This document shows positions 28,407 to 37,950 of a stretch of DNA of 64,000 nucleotides, in pieces. The position numbers and the translations under genes are program-made. Under the pieces are notes generated by a model. That model saw nothing but the letters and a program-made list of their open reading frames with translations, did not search any database and was not told where the DNA came from. The stretch comes from Sulfuritalea sp. (lineage in GTDB: Bacteria > Pseudomonadota > Gammaproteobacteria > Burkholderiales > Rhodocyclaceae), in contig JAUXUK010000070.1 in the NCBI GenBank assembly GCA_030680805.1, positions 1-64,000 of the forward strand, read 5' to 3'. The first letter of the stretch is position 1. The number at the start of each line of letters is the position of its first letter.

Positions 28407-29323
28407 TGGACGGAAGCGGCGCGGCGATGAGCCTTCACTGTCCGCCGGATCGGCTGGCGTGCGAGATCGAGCGAATCACCGGTTTCCTTTCCAGTCGAAT
28501 CCAGCCCGGACAAAAAGCCGTGCTGGGCGTTTCCGGGGGCATTGATTCGGACGTCACGGCGCGGCTGGCTGCACGTGCCCTCGGAGCAGAAAGGCTGAAG
28601 CTGTTTACCGTGGTTCAGGCGGACATGGAACTTCGCCATTTGCACAATGCCAGAAGCCTGGCGGCCGAACTGCGGATTCCGCTGGTGGAGATACCGCTTG
28701 CCCCGTGGGCTCCCGCCATGATCGACATGCTGGCTGAAGCCGACCCCAGCGAAGGTTTCAACAACGCGGCCTTTCTTGATATCGGTCGCGCCAAGAATTC
28801 CCTGCGCACCGTGGTCTATTCGACCTATCACGACCGGGGCTATATCACACTGGGGACGTCGAACCGGACGGAAACCGAATGCGGGTTTTTCGTCCGCCTC
28901 GGTGACGGCATCTGGCACCTGGGGCCGCTCGCACATCTCTACAAGACCCAGGTGTATCAACTGGCCGGGGCCCTGAACTGCGATCCGGAGGTAATCCGGC
29001 AGCCGGCCTCGGCGGGCTACTGGAATGGCGAGAGCGACCTTGAGGATCTCTCCTACTGGCTGGTGAATGAAAAGCCCGTCGGTGCGCAACAATATTTCAG
29101 CCCTGCCGAAGTCGAACTGGCGCAGTCGATCTGGTCGGAGCTCAGCTTCGAGAGGCTTGATCGCGGCCTGCAGGCCATTGCCGCAGGCAGCCGGGATGCA
29201 GCGGCCATTGCGGCTGGTTCCGCGCTGTCGGTCGCAACCGCTGGGAGACTCTTGCGACTGACTGAAGCGGCAAGGGCGATCCGGGGTGTTCCTCTCGGAG
29301 TTAGACTTGAAGCCATCGACTAG
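28403..29323 (+). CDS. NAD synthetase-like ATP pyrophosphatase (NadE family)
   Basis: A 306-residue protein with the N-type ATP pyrophosphatase loop GVSGGIDSD (about 35-43), then TLGTSNRTE, LYKTQVYQLA and PASAGYWNGESDLEDL, all in the order seen in NAD+ synthetase. It lacks a glutaminase domain, so it would use ammonia. The segment usually reading GDGxxD reads GDGIWH, so a residue of the deamido-NAD site may be altered. It could make NAD+ for the sirtuin encoded just before it, or amidate another acid. ATG 28403 overlaps the preceding stop; ATG 28427 is an alternative. It is the last clear gene of the cluster. Confidence 0.85.
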   Translation: MMDGSGAAMSLHCPPDRLACEIERITGFLSSRIQPGQKAVLGVSGGIDSDVTARLAARALGAERLKLFTVVQADMELRHLHNARSLAAELRIPLVEIPLAPWAPAMIDMLAEADPSEGFNNAAFLDIGRAKNSLRTVVYSTYHDRGYITLGTSNRTETECGFFVRLGDGIWHLGPLAHLYKTQVYQLAGALNCDPEVIRQPASAGYWNGESDLEDLSYWLVNEKPVGAQQYFSPAEVELAQSIWSELSFERLDRGLQAIAAGSRDAAAIAAGSALSVATAGRLLRLTEAARAIRGVPLGVRLEAID

Positions 29324-29347
29324 TACAAAGACCTCTTACTTTCGAAA

Positions 29348-29375
29348 CGTCATACCGGCGACCGCCGGTATCCAG
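29348..29375. repeat. dispersed 28-nt repeat, left arm
   Basis: CGTCATACCGGCGACC... through TATCCAG (29348-29375) is the inverted counterpart of 29402-29429, with 24 of 28 positions matching. Such TGGATTCC...GGAATGAC elements are common between genes in betaproteobacteria. It follows the NadE-like gene and may help end or stabilise that transcript. Confidence 0.7.
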
Positions 29376-29401
29376 AGGACGACGTGATGTGCTCCGAAAT
29401 C

Positions 29402-29429
29402 CTGGATTCCGGCCTTCGCCGGAATGACG
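29402..29429. repeat. dispersed 28-nt repeat, right arm
   Basis: CTGGATTCCGGCCTTCGCC through GGAATGACG is the direct-orientation copy; a related copy lies at 33711-33738. With the left arm it could form a long imperfect stem in RNA. Confidence 0.75.
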
Positions 29430-29475
29430 ATGCTTTGAATGTTGCTTCGCAATTATCGTTTCGCAATACTGGCCT

Positions 29476-30021
29476 ATGGAACTGACTGCCGACCGCGAGC
29501 CTCCTCCCTTCCTTCTGCGCGCGCCGCGACACGAAGACGCCTCTGCCTATGCCGCGTTCATGTCCGATCCGGAGGTGAGCATCTGGCTTGAGGATCGTTG
29601 CCAAAGGCCCATCCCTTTCCACCACACGCAGGCGTTCGTGCTCGGTGAGGCATGGTGCAGGCTGGCAATCGAGTGCGAGGGGCGATTTGCCGGCATGGCG
29701 GGGCTGGAGGACTACGATGCCGCCAACGGTGTCGCGCGCTTCTTTGTCGTGGTGGGTGACCGGGCATTGTCGAACCGGGGCTTGGGCACGGCGGTCGCCC
29801 GCGCATTGGTCAGCCGGGGTTTCCACGAACTGGGATTGCGGAAGATCGTCTCGAATTATCTTGCGCCGAATGTGGCTTCCCGCATTGTTCATGCGCGCGC
29901 CGGGTTTTCAGAGGAAGGCGTGCAGCGCAAGGTGGCCTGGCGGCGCGGAGAATGGGTGGATCAGGTACTGGTGTCGATCTTGCGAGAGGAGTGGCTCGGT
30001 TCGGCGTGGCGCGGGCAGTAG
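29476..30021 (+). CDS. GNAT family N-acetyltransferase
   Basis: A 181-residue protein of the RimJ/RimL-like GNAT type. It starts with LLRAPRHEDASAYAAFMSDPEV, then has the acetyl-CoA-binding loop NRGLGTAVARALV (Q/RxxGxG/A-like) and NVASRIVHARAGFSEEG near the end. It transfers an acetyl group to an amine, possibly a protein N-terminus or a small molecule. It follows the NadE-like gene after 152 bases of repeat-rich DNA, so it is probably a separate unit, and it converges on recJ. The substrate is unknown. Confidence 0.85.
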   Translation: MELTADREPPPFLLRAPRHEDASAYAAFMSDPEVSIWLEDRCQRPIPFHHTQAFVLGEAWCRLAIECEGRFAGMAGLEDYDAANGVARFFVVVGDRALSNRGLGTAVARALVSRGFHELGLRKIVSNYLAPNVASRIVHARAGFSEEGVQRKVAWRRGEWVDQVLVSILREEWLGSAWRGQ

Positions 30022-30065
30022 CGGCAAAATTCATCACGTCCGGAACCTGAGCCAGGACGCGCGCT

Positions 30066-31790
30066 TCAGGCGGCTTCGAAGTGCTCCAGCATCAACTGCA
30101 CGGTCTGGGTGCCGTTCCATTCGTTGATATCGACGCGGAAGGCGGCGCGGATGCGATCCGGCACTCCGTTGGCAAACCCGTCGGCAAAATTGAACTGGAT
30201 CGCGTCGAAACGCTGGTTGCCTTTTTGCAGCTTGAGCTTGAGGTGCTTGTCTTTCAGGATGCGCTGGTTGAGCACCTCGAAGCTGTCGGCGAACACCGGC
30301 GCGGGAAAGGCCTGGCCCCAGACTTCCTGCTGCATCAGGCGCACCGCGTCGATCGAGAAATAGCCGGATTCCAGCGGGCCGTCGGTTTCCAGCGTGCGCG
30401 AGAGGTCGGCCGGCGAGAGCAGTTCGCGGCAGACTCTTTCGAAAGCGGTTTCGAATTCGGCGAGGCGGTCCTCGTTCAGCGTCAGGCCGGCGGCGGCGGC
30501 GTGGCCGCCGAAGCGCAGCAACATGCCCGGATGGCGCTTGGCGACCAGATCCAGCGCATCGCGCAGGTGCAGGCCTGGAATCGAACGGCCGGAAGCCTTC
30601 AACTCATTGGCGTTGCCGCGGGCGAAGGCAAAGGTCGGGCGGTGCAGCTTTTCCTTGACGCGGCCGGCAAGGATGCCGATCACGCCCTGGTGCCAGGCAG
30701 GATCGAACAGCGTCAGGCTGGCGCGGTTGCCGGGATCGAGCGACGCCAGCAGCAGTTCGGCGTCTTCGCGCATGCCGGCTTCGATCACGCGCCGCTCGCG
30801 GTTGATGGCATCCAGCTGCTGGGCGATGTTCATGGCGCGGTTGGGGTCGTCGGTGATCAGACACTCGATGCCCAGCGACATGTCGGCCAGGCGCCCGGCG
30901 GCATTGAGGCGCGGGCCGAGCGCGAAGCCGAGGTCGAAGGTTGCGGCGCGGCTGGTTTCGCGGCCGGCGACGGCGAACAGCGCACGAATGCCGGCCTGCA
31001 TCTGCCCACCGCGGATGCGCGTCAAACCCTGGGCGACGAGGATGCGGTTGTTGCGGTCGAGGGGCACCACGTCGGCCACGGTACCCAGCGCCACCAGGTC
31101 GAGCAGCCCGGCCAGGTTGGGCTCCGGCTCGCTGCCGTAGGCGCCACGGCGGCGCAGCTCGGCGCGCAGGGCCAGTGCGACGTAGAACATCACGCCGACG
31201 CCGGCCAGCGCCTTGCTCGGAAAATTGCAGCCGGGCTGGTTGGGGTTGACGATCACGTCGGCGGCCGGCAACTCCGCAGTTGTCAAACCCGCGGGCAGGT
31301 GGTGGTCGGTAATCAGGGTCGCGATGCCGAGCCGCTTCAGTTCCGCGACGCCCTCGACGCTGGCGATGCCGTTGTCGACCGTGACCACCAGATCGGGTTG
31401 CCGCGCTGCCGCCAATTGCGCCACTTCCAATGAGAGTCCGTAGCCCAGCGTGAAGCGGTCCGGCACCAGGTAATCGACCGTGGCGCCCATCATGCGCAAG
31501 GCGCGCAGGCCGACCGCGCAGCCGGTCGCGCCGTCGCAATCGTAGTCGGCGACGATCAGGATCTTGCGCCCGGCGGCGATGGTATCGGCCAGCAATACCG
31601 CGGCTTCCATCGTTCCCTTGAGTTTGTCGGGGGAGAGCAGGGCGCTGCTGCGCGTATCGAGTTCATCCATGCCGCGGATGCCGCGCGCGGCGTAGAGCCT
31701 GGCCAGCAGGGGATGCACGCCGCCCTGTTCGAGCGCCCAGGTGGCGCGGGGCGGAATGTCGCGCACGGCAATTCGCGTCGCATGGGTCAT
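30066..31790 (-). CDS. recJ: single-stranded-DNA-specific exonuclease RecJ
   Basis: A 574-residue protein with RecJ DHH/DHHA1 architecture. Motifs: VADYDCDGATG (metal aspartates), DNGIAS, TDHHLPA (the DHH motif), NPNQPGC, then the C-terminal GGHAAAAGLTL and the OB-fold end. RecJ degrades single-stranded DNA 5' to 3' in recombination and mismatch repair. The length is normal. The start at 31790 overlaps the stop of the COG4255-type gene by ATGA, a gene pair common in betaproteobacteria. Confidence 0.96.
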   Translation of the reverse strand: MTHATRIAVRDIPPRATWALEQGGVHPLLARLYAARGIRGMDELDTRSSALLSPDKLKGTMEAAVLLADTIAAGRKILIVADYDCDGATGCAVGLRALRMMGATVDYLVPDRFTLGYGLSLEVAQLAAARQPDLVVTVDNGIASVEGVAELKRLGIATLITDHHLPAGLTTAELPAADVIVNPNQPGCNFPSKALAGVGVMFYVALALRAELRRRGAYGSEPEPNLAGLLDLVALGTVADVVPLDRNNRILVAQGLTRIRGGQMQAGIRALFAVAGRETSRAATFDLGFALGPRLNAAGRLADMSLGIECLITDDPNRAMNIAQQLDAINRERRVIEAGMREDAELLLASLDPGNRASLTLFDPAWHQGVIGILAGRVKEKLHRPTFAFARGNANELKASGRSIPGLHLRDALDLVAKRHPGMLLRFGGHAAAAGLTLNEDRLAEFETAFERVCRELLSPADLSRTLETDGPLESGYFSIDAVRLMQQEVWGQAFPAPVFADSFEVLNQRILKDKHLKLKLQKGNQRFDAIQFNFADGFANGVPDRIRAAFRVDINEWNGTQTVQLMLEHFEAA

Positions 31791-32797
31791 GTCGGCCCCA
31801 GTTCAGTCAGGGCGCGCGGCTTGCGCCAGAGCTTCCACAAGTCATGGCGGCTGACCCGCAACTCGGCGGCGGCGAGTTCGCCGGGGGCCAGCAGCCGCAG
31901 GGAATCGAGCTGCCCGCTGCGCAGTGCGCCGAGTGCGGGCGCCAGCCATTCGGTTTCGAAGCGAGAGAGTTGTTCACGCCAGACCAGTGCGTCGCCGACG
32001 CCGGCGGGTTGCTCCATCGCATCGAACACGGCGAGCGGCGCGCGGGCTGCGGCGGGGGCAAAGCATTCAGGTAGCTGTGCGCTGTCGATCTGCAGCAAAC
32101 GGGCGATGCCCCGGGCAAGGGGGTCGCTGCTCCAGAGCGCGTCGTGGCGGCGAGCCCCGGCGCCGCTGCCAAGCTCGGGCAGGCGTCCGCCGCCCCAGGG
32201 CCAGAGTGAATTCACCTGCGGCCGGCCGGCGGCTTCGCGCGTCTGATTCACCGGATGGGTATGCAGGATCATCTGCGCTTCGTTGAGGGCATGGCGCCAC
32301 GGTGCATGATCGGGCGTCAGCGGTAGCGGCGAGACCGAGCGACCGATGGCTCCGGACAGGGCCTGAAACGCCGGGGCGGCGGCGGACAGGCGCAGGTTCC
32401 ATGCGTGAGGTGAAAGTACGTCCAGTTGACCCAGCGCGGCAAAAGTCGGCGCCAGCGACACGGCGAGCGCGGTGCATTCTTCGGCGCTCAGGTCCAGTTG
32501 CCGAGGATCATCGACAACCAGGCTGCGCTCCTGCAAGCGCAGTCGCACCGGATCGAGGCAAAGCCAGTTGGAGTCGCCCGGGTGTTCGCGCAGCGCAAAC
32601 CAGCGCAAGGCTCCCGCCGGGAGTGGCGTCGCCAGTCCCGCTACGTCGGCGAGGGTGGCGGCAGTGTCCTGGGGCGGTCGCCGACTCAAGCGGCCGCGTC
32701 CCAAAAGGGTGGTGAAGGCGGGCAGAGGCAGGTCGTAGGTGAGGTCGGCGAGCGCCTGGCGCGTCCAGATGAGGCCAGGCACGATGAGCGTCAGCAT
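31787..32797 (-). CDS. COG4255-type protein of unknown function
   Basis: A 336-residue protein of the kind found immediately upstream of recJ in many betaproteobacteria and often labelled regulatory protein or phosphoglycerate mutase without proof. The best-conserved stretch is NQTREAAGRPQVNSLWPWGG near residue 185-205. No signal peptide or membrane segment is seen. It is coupled to recJ by ATGA. The mutase label is not supported by any catalytic motif I can see, so I leave the function open. Confidence 0.75.
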   Translation of the reverse strand: MLTLIVPGLIWTRQALADLTYDLPLPAFTTLLGRGRLSRRPPQDTAATLADVAGLATPLPAGALRWFALREHPGDSNWLCLDPVRLRLQERSLVVDDPRQLDLSAEECTALAVSLAPTFAALGQLDVLSPHAWNLRLSAAAPAFQALSGAIGRSVSPLPLTPDHAPWRHALNEAQMILHTHPVNQTREAAGRPQVNSLWPWGGGRLPELGSGAGARRHDALWSSDPLARGIARLLQIDSAQLPECFAPAAARAPLAVFDAMEQPAGVGDALVWREQLSRFETEWLAPALGALRSGQLDSLRLLAPGELAAAELRVSRHDLWKLWRKPRALTELGPT

Positions 32798-32959
32798 GGC
32801 CGGATGTTAACACGCGCCATCAACTGCAAAAACGCGGGTATCCGGATCCCGCGACTGATTTTCCTTGCTCCGGAAGGGCCGGTGACACGAATTCAGGCCG
32901 GAGTTACCGTTCTGTCCGGGCCATTTCCTGTCGGGCGCCTTCCATTTCACGTTCACTTG

Positions 32960-32983
32960 GTATAACATAAGAAACAGTTATAC
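32960..32983. promoter_or_regulatory. inverted repeat operator of the vapBC-type pair
   Basis: GTATAAC (32960-32966) and GTTATAC (32977-32983) are perfect inverted copies separated by 10 bases, ending 17 bases before the antitoxin start. The arms include a TATAAC that could serve as a -10 box. This is the normal place for an antitoxin-toxin complex to bind and repress its own operon. Confidence 0.65.
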
Positions 32984-33000
32984 GCGCGGAGATTGCAATC

Positions 33001-33237
33001 ATGAACTTCAACATCTACCTTGATGACGAAACAGGTCAGCAGCTCAACAAAGTTGCGAAGAAGGCTGGCGAAAGCCGGAATGCGCTAGTCCGGCAGGCTG
33101 TGAGCGAGTGGTTGAAAAGGCGCGGCAAGCCTCAATGGCCGGAAGAGGTGCTTGCATTCAAGGGTATGGCCGACATGCCGCTGTTTGAAGCAAGTAGAGA
33201 CCGCCTGCGGTCGCCTGTCGCAGACCCGCTGGCATGA
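33001..33237 (+). CDS. ribbon-helix-helix antitoxin (VapB type)
   Basis: A 78-residue protein with a CopG/Arc-like ribbon-helix-helix N-terminus (MNFNIYLDDETGQQLNKVAK, SRNALVRQAVSEWLKRR) and an acidic/hydrophobic tail for toxin binding. GGAG lies at 32988-32991. The stop overlaps the toxin start by ATGA. It should neutralise the PIN toxin and repress the operon through the palindrome upstream. Confidence 0.88.
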   Translation: MNFNIYLDDETGQQLNKVAKKAGESRNALVRQAVSEWLKRRGKPQWPEEVLAFKGMADMPLFEASRDRLRSPVADPLA

Positions 33238-33632
33238 AGTATCTGCTCGATACGTGCACGGTCTCTGATTTCGTCAAAGGCCAACCCAAGGTTTTGGCGC
33301 GGATCAAGGCTACATCGCCTAATCTGATCGCCGTATCCGCGCTTACGCGCATGGAGGTTGATTACGGCCTTGCACTCAACGCCGAGCGTGCAAAGAAGCT
33401 GGCACCCATACTGGATGCCTTCTTTTCGACCATCGCAACGTTACCATTTGATGAAGCCGACGCGCAGGCCGCTGCGGCAATCCGCGCGGCACTCAAGCCC
33501 CAGGGACAACCCATCGGCGCTTACGATGTCTTGATAGCTGGAACGGGATTGGCACGTGGTTTGGTGGTGGTTACTTCCAATGTCGGCGAGTTCAAGCGGG
33601 TCAGCGGATTGCATGTCGAGGATTGGCGATGA
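33234..33632 (+). CDS. PIN-domain toxin (VapC type)
   Basis: A 132-residue PIN-domain ribonuclease. Acidic residues of the active site are visible as YLLDTC (D6), SALTRMEVDYG (E41), PIGAYDVLIAG (D102-like) and TSNVGEFKRV at the end, where the usual D of TxNxxxF is an N/E pair. VapC toxins cut specific tRNAs or rRNA loops. It is paired with the overlapping antitoxin gene. A dispersed repeat pair follows its stop. Confidence 0.9.
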   Translation: MKYLLDTCTVSDFVKGQPKVLARIKATSPNLIAVSALTRMEVDYGLALNAERAKKLAPILDAFFSTIATLPFDEADAQAAAAIRAALKPQGQPIGAYDVLIAGTGLARGLVVVTSNVGEFKRVSGLHVEDWR

Positions 33633-33653
33633 AGTCGCAGATCGGTCATCAGC

Positions 33654-33683
33654 CGTCATTCCGGGGCCGCGAAGCGGAACCCG
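33654..33683. repeat. dispersed repeat, left arm after the toxin gene
   Basis: CGTCATTCCGGGGCCGCG through AACCCGG is a relative, in inverted orientation, of the TGGATTCC...GGAATGAC element at 33711-33738. The arrangement copies that at 29348-29429. Confidence 0.55.
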
Positions 33684-33710
33684 GAAGCCAGCGTCCTTGT
33701 TCAAACGCCG

Positions 33711-33738
33711 CTGGATTCCCGCGTTCGCGGGAATGACC
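33711..33738. repeat. dispersed repeat, right arm
   Basis: CTGGATTCCCGCGTTCGC through GGAATGACC closely matches the copy at 29402-29429. It contains a strong internal hairpin (TTCCCGCG/CGCGGGAA). Confidence 0.75.
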
Positions 33739-33847
33739 GCAGTCGGCACGAAGGAGTCGGTCGGTTCACCACAGGCGACACGTCAATGACATTGGTACAT
33801 GGCACGATGAATATTCAATCACGCAATCCGGATAGCCGAAATAGCGC

Positions 33848-35093
33848 ATGAACTACGAACTCCTCATCGGTCTGCGCTACACGCGCGCCCAGCCGCGCGA
33901 AGGCGCTGCCAATCGTTTCATCTCCTTCATCGCGCTGATTTCCATGCTCGGGCTGGCGCTCGGGGTGGCGGCGCTGATCGTGGTGCTGTCGGTGATGAAC
34001 GGCTTCCAGAAGGAACTGCGCGAGCGCATCCTGGGGGTCGTCTCCCATGTCCAGGTCAGCAGCGAAAGCGGCGAGATGGCCGACTGGATCAAGGTGATGC
34101 AGGGTGTGGCGCGGCATCCGCGGGTGAAGGCGGCGGCACCCTACGTTCAGGCGCAGGGCATGCTGAGCTTCGATGGCCAGGTGCGCGGCGTGATGGTGCG
34201 CGGCATCCTGCCGGAGGCCGAAGACAAGGTGGCCGACTTCGCCCGCCACATGAAGTCGGGCCAGCTCGGGCAATTGGTGCCCGGCGAATTCGGCATCGTG
34301 CTCGGCAGCGAACTGGCGCGCGCCTTGCGCGCCCGGCCCGGCGACAAGATCACCCTGCTGGCGCCGCAGGGCCTGGTGACGCCGGCGGCCATCCTGCCGC
34401 GTGTAAAGCAGTTCCGTGTGGTGGGCGTGTTTGAAGCCGGGATGTTCGAATTCGATTCCGGACTGGCCCTGATCCACATGGCCGATGCGCAGAAACTTTA
34501 TCGCATGGATGAGCGGGTGACGGGCGTGCGGCTCAAGGTAGACGACCTGTTCGCGGCGCCGCAGATCGGCCGCGAGCTGCTGCGCTATCTCGACACAGAC
34601 GCCTGGGTCAGCGACTGGACGCGCAGCCACGCCAACTTCTTTCGCGCCGTCGAAATCGAAAAACGCATGATGTTCCTGATCCTGCTGCTGATCGTCGCCG
34701 TCGCTGCTTTCAATATCGTCTCCACCCTGGTCATGGCGGTGACCGACAAGCGCGCCGACATTGCCATCCTGCGTACGCTCGGCGCGAGCCCGCGCAGCAT
34801 CATGGGCATCTTCATCGTGCAGGGCACCCTGATCGGCGCGGTGGGGCTGGCTGCCGGAGTCGCCGGGGGTGTGGCGCTGGCGCTGAACATCGACGTCGTG
34901 GTGCCCGCGCTGGAAAACGTGCTGGGGCTGAAGTTCCTGGCCAAGGATGTGTATTACATCAGCGACCTGCCTTCCGACCTGCACTGGTCGGACGTCGGGA
35001 CGATCAGCGTGGTGTCCTTCATCCTGACGCTGCTGGCGACGCTGTATCCGAGCTGGCGCGCCTCGCGCACGCAGCCGGCGGAGGCGCTGCGCT

Positions 35094-35101
<8 letters not shown>
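33848..35101 (+). CDS. lolC: lipoprotein-releasing ABC transporter permease
   Basis: A 417-residue LolC/LolE-type permease: an N-terminal membrane segment ([20 protein letters not shown]), a large periplasmic domain and three C-terminal membrane segments ending in ALRYE. LolC/E with LolD extracts lipoproteins from the inner membrane for delivery to LolA. Only one permease gene is present here, as in several betaproteobacteria, so it may act as a homodimer. The gene overlaps lolD by 8 bases. Confidence 0.93.
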
Positions 35102-35879
<778 letters not shown>

Positions 35880-35882
35880 CGT

Positions 35883-36428
35883 TCAGGCGGCGCGATGGCG
35901 CCGGCGCCGCTGATGCCAGACGCGTACCAGATATATCCGCCAGGTCACGCGAATCAGCACGTAGCCGGCCAGCGCCAGTCCGGATGCGAGCAGCACCAGG
36001 CCCACGGCCAGCGGCGCGCCGAGGCCGAGCATCCAGTCGCTCATTGCCTGCATCCAGGCAATCAGGCCGGCGTCGCCGGGTTCCGGCGGCGCGACGAAGT
36101 GCTCGTGTGCGCCGGGCAGCACCCATTGGCCGATCGCATAGGCGACGATGTAGAGCGGGACGATGGTGAAGGGGTTGGTGTAGAGCGTGGTCAGTATCGC
36201 CAGTGGCAGATTGACGCGGAAGACCAGGGCGCAGATCGCCGCCCCCAGCATCTGCAGCGGCCCCGGGATAAGCCCGCAGAAGAGGCCGGCCGCCACGGCG
36301 CCGGCGGCAGAACGGCGGTTCAGATGCCACAGCCGCGGATGCAGCAGCGTGTTCTCGAATGGCGCCAGCCAGCGGTTTCCCCGGATCACCTCGTGATCGG
36401 GGAGAAACTTGAGGATATGGCGACGCAT
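35883..36428 (-). CDS. DUF2062 membrane protein
   Basis: A 181-residue protein with the DUF2062 core: a basic start (MRRHILKFLP), GAVAAGLFCGLIPGPLQ, LYTNPFTIVPLYIVAYAIG and a C-terminal membrane segment followed by a very basic tail. Two or three membrane segments are predicted. Many DUF2062 proteins are found near lipid or lipoprotein genes; here it converges on lolD with 3 bases between stops. Its function is unknown. The upstream frame is open but the family starts at MRRH, so ATG 36428 is chosen. Confidence 0.85.
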   Translation of the reverse strand: MRRHILKFLPDHEVIRGNRWLAPFENTLLHPRLWHLNRRSAAGAVAAGLFCGLIPGPLQMLGAAICALVFRVNLPLAILTTLYTNPFTIVPLYIVAYAIGQWVLPGAHEHFVAPPEPGDAGLIAWMQAMSDWMLGLGAPLAVGLVLLASGLALAGYVLIRVTWRIYLVRVWHQRRRRHRAA

Positions 36429-36457
36429 ATGTTGTTCAGGCGGATAGTGGTTCCGGT

Positions 36458-37156
36458 TCAGACGATGCGGATCGACAGCTCGCCTATCCCTTCGACTGCG
36501 CCGGTGAGCACGTCGCCCCTGACCACCGGGCCGACACCCTCGGGCGTGCCGGTAAAAATCAGGTCGCCGGGAACAAGCTCGAAGTATTTCGAGAGGTGTG
36601 CGATGGTCTCCGGCACGGACCAGATCAGATCGGCCAGGTCGCCCTCCTGCTTCTTCGCGCCGTTTACGGTGAGCCAGACCCTTCCGCTCGTCGGGTGGCC
36701 GCAGTGGCTGGCGGGCACAATCGGGGTGATGGGCGCCGACTGGTCGAAGGCCTTGCCCAGTTCCCACGGCCGCCCCTTGTCGCGCAAGGCGAACTGCAGG
36801 TCGCGGCGGGTCATGTCGAAACCGACGGCGTAGCCCCAGACATGCTCGTTGGCTTCGGCGACGGCGATGTTCCGGCCCCGCCTGCCGATGGCCACCACCA
36901 GTTCGACTTCGTGATGGTAGTTGGCGGTTTCGGGCGGATAGGCGACATCCCCCGTGATGCCCGGTGTCACCGGCACGACGGCATCGGCCGGCTTGCAAAA
37001 GAAAAACGGCGGATCACGATCCGGGTCGGAGCCCATCTCCCGGGCGTGCGCCGCGTAGTTGCGGCCGACGCAGTAGATGCGCCGCACCGGAAAGCTGTCG
37101 GTGCTGTTCGCGACCGGTACGGCAGGAAGCGGGGCGGGGGGGATGACGTAGTTCAT
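36458..37156 (-). CDS. fumarylacetoacetate hydrolase family protein
   Basis: A 232-residue FAH-family hydrolase, short form. Key parts: [15 protein letters not shown], the metal-binding [11 protein letters not shown] (two glutamates), [12 protein letters not shown] (aspartate), and a [10 protein letters not shown] loop near the end. The short single-domain members include fumarylpyruvate hydrolase, acylpyruvase and oxaloacetate decarboxylase. No other gentisate pathway gene is in the window, so the substrate is open. The DUF2062 gene follows 29 bases downstream on the same strand. Confidence 0.9.
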   Translation of the reverse strand: MNYVIPPAPLPAVPVANSTDSFPVRRIYCVGRNYAAHAREMGSDPDRDPPFFFCKPADAVVPVTPGITGDVAYPPETANYHHEVELVVAIGRRGRNIAVAEANEHVWGYAVGFDMTRRDLQFALRDKGRPWELGKAFDQSAPITPIVPASHCGHPTSGRVWLTVNGAKKQEGDLADLIWSVPETIAHLSKYFELVPGDLIFTGTPEGVGPVVRGDVLTGAVEGIGELSIRIV

Positions 37157-37320
37157 TTTGGCTCCTGATGATGTCGGAAGGATTATCGCCTATTGCGTGG
37201 CACTGTCGTCTGGACGCGGTGGCGCAATTTCCTTGTGGGCGGTGCTTTGGACATTCGCCGCGACACCATGGTCTGGCTTGTGGTAAGCTCGAACTTTTAC
37301 ATCTTCATGGAGTAGTGAAA

Positions 37321-37776
37321 GTGATCATGAAAAGCTTTGTCGCAGGGCTGTTGTTGCTGTCTGTATCGTCGATGGCTTGCGCACAGGAAATCACCTATCG
37401 CAAGCACATTCGGCCGTTGTGGGAAGATCAGTGCGAGCGCTGTCACGGCAGCAATGCCCCGTATCTGGGAACCTTCGAAGAAAACAAAAAGGCCTACGAA
37501 GATGATGACAAAGGGCCGCGCATGGACAGCTACGCCGACCTGATTTTCTTTATCGGCTGGCCGGATACCGGCGCAATCATGCGTCGCCTGGATGACGGCA
37601 AGAACAAGAAGGATGGTGTTGCGGGCAACATGTACAAGCGACTTGGAAAGAACGAGGAAGAGCGGCAGGCGAACCTCAAGCTCTTCAAGCAATGGGTCGG
37701 CGAAGGCGCCTGGACCATGAAGAAGCCCGGGGAAATCACCAAGGAAGAACTGATGCGGATCAAGACACCCTACTGA
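37321..37776 (+). CDS. exported protein with one c-type haem motif
   Basis: A 151-residue protein with a signal peptide (VIMKSFVAGLLLLSVSSMACA) and a single haem c motif CERCH about 25 residues after cleavage, in YRKHIRPLWEDQCERCHG. The rest is charged and helical. The haem sits in a fold resembling the short cytochrome domains of PSCyt1 type. GGAG at 37309-37312 is 8 bases before GTG 37321, while ATG 37327 is 14 bases away, so the GTG start is slightly favoured. It is probably a periplasmic electron carrier. The next gene (CBS) is 174 bases downstream. Confidence 0.8.
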   Translation: MIMKSFVAGLLLLSVSSMACAQEITYRKHIRPLWEDQCERCHGSNAPYLGTFEENKKAYEDDDKGPRMDSYADLIFFIGWPDTGAIMRRLDDGKNKKDGVAGNMYKRLGKNEEERQANLKLFKQWVGEGAWTMKKPGEITKEELMRIKTPY

Positions 37777-37950
37777 GTCGAGGCGCAACGAGGCGGGGGA
37801 GTGAATGCCATGGCGGGGGCGCCAGGGCATGCGAGTCGAATCAATGGCTCCATAGAAATTTTGGCATTGACGGCGATTGTCCGGGAAGCAAAGAATGACA
37901 TCAACCTGCTCACAGAAGCGGGCCCGAGACCATCGAAAGGAGGAAACACC

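Noticed and set aside
29348-29429. CRISPR-like repeats
   Set aside because: There are only two arms in inverted orientation with no regular spacers; they are REP-like dispersed repeats.
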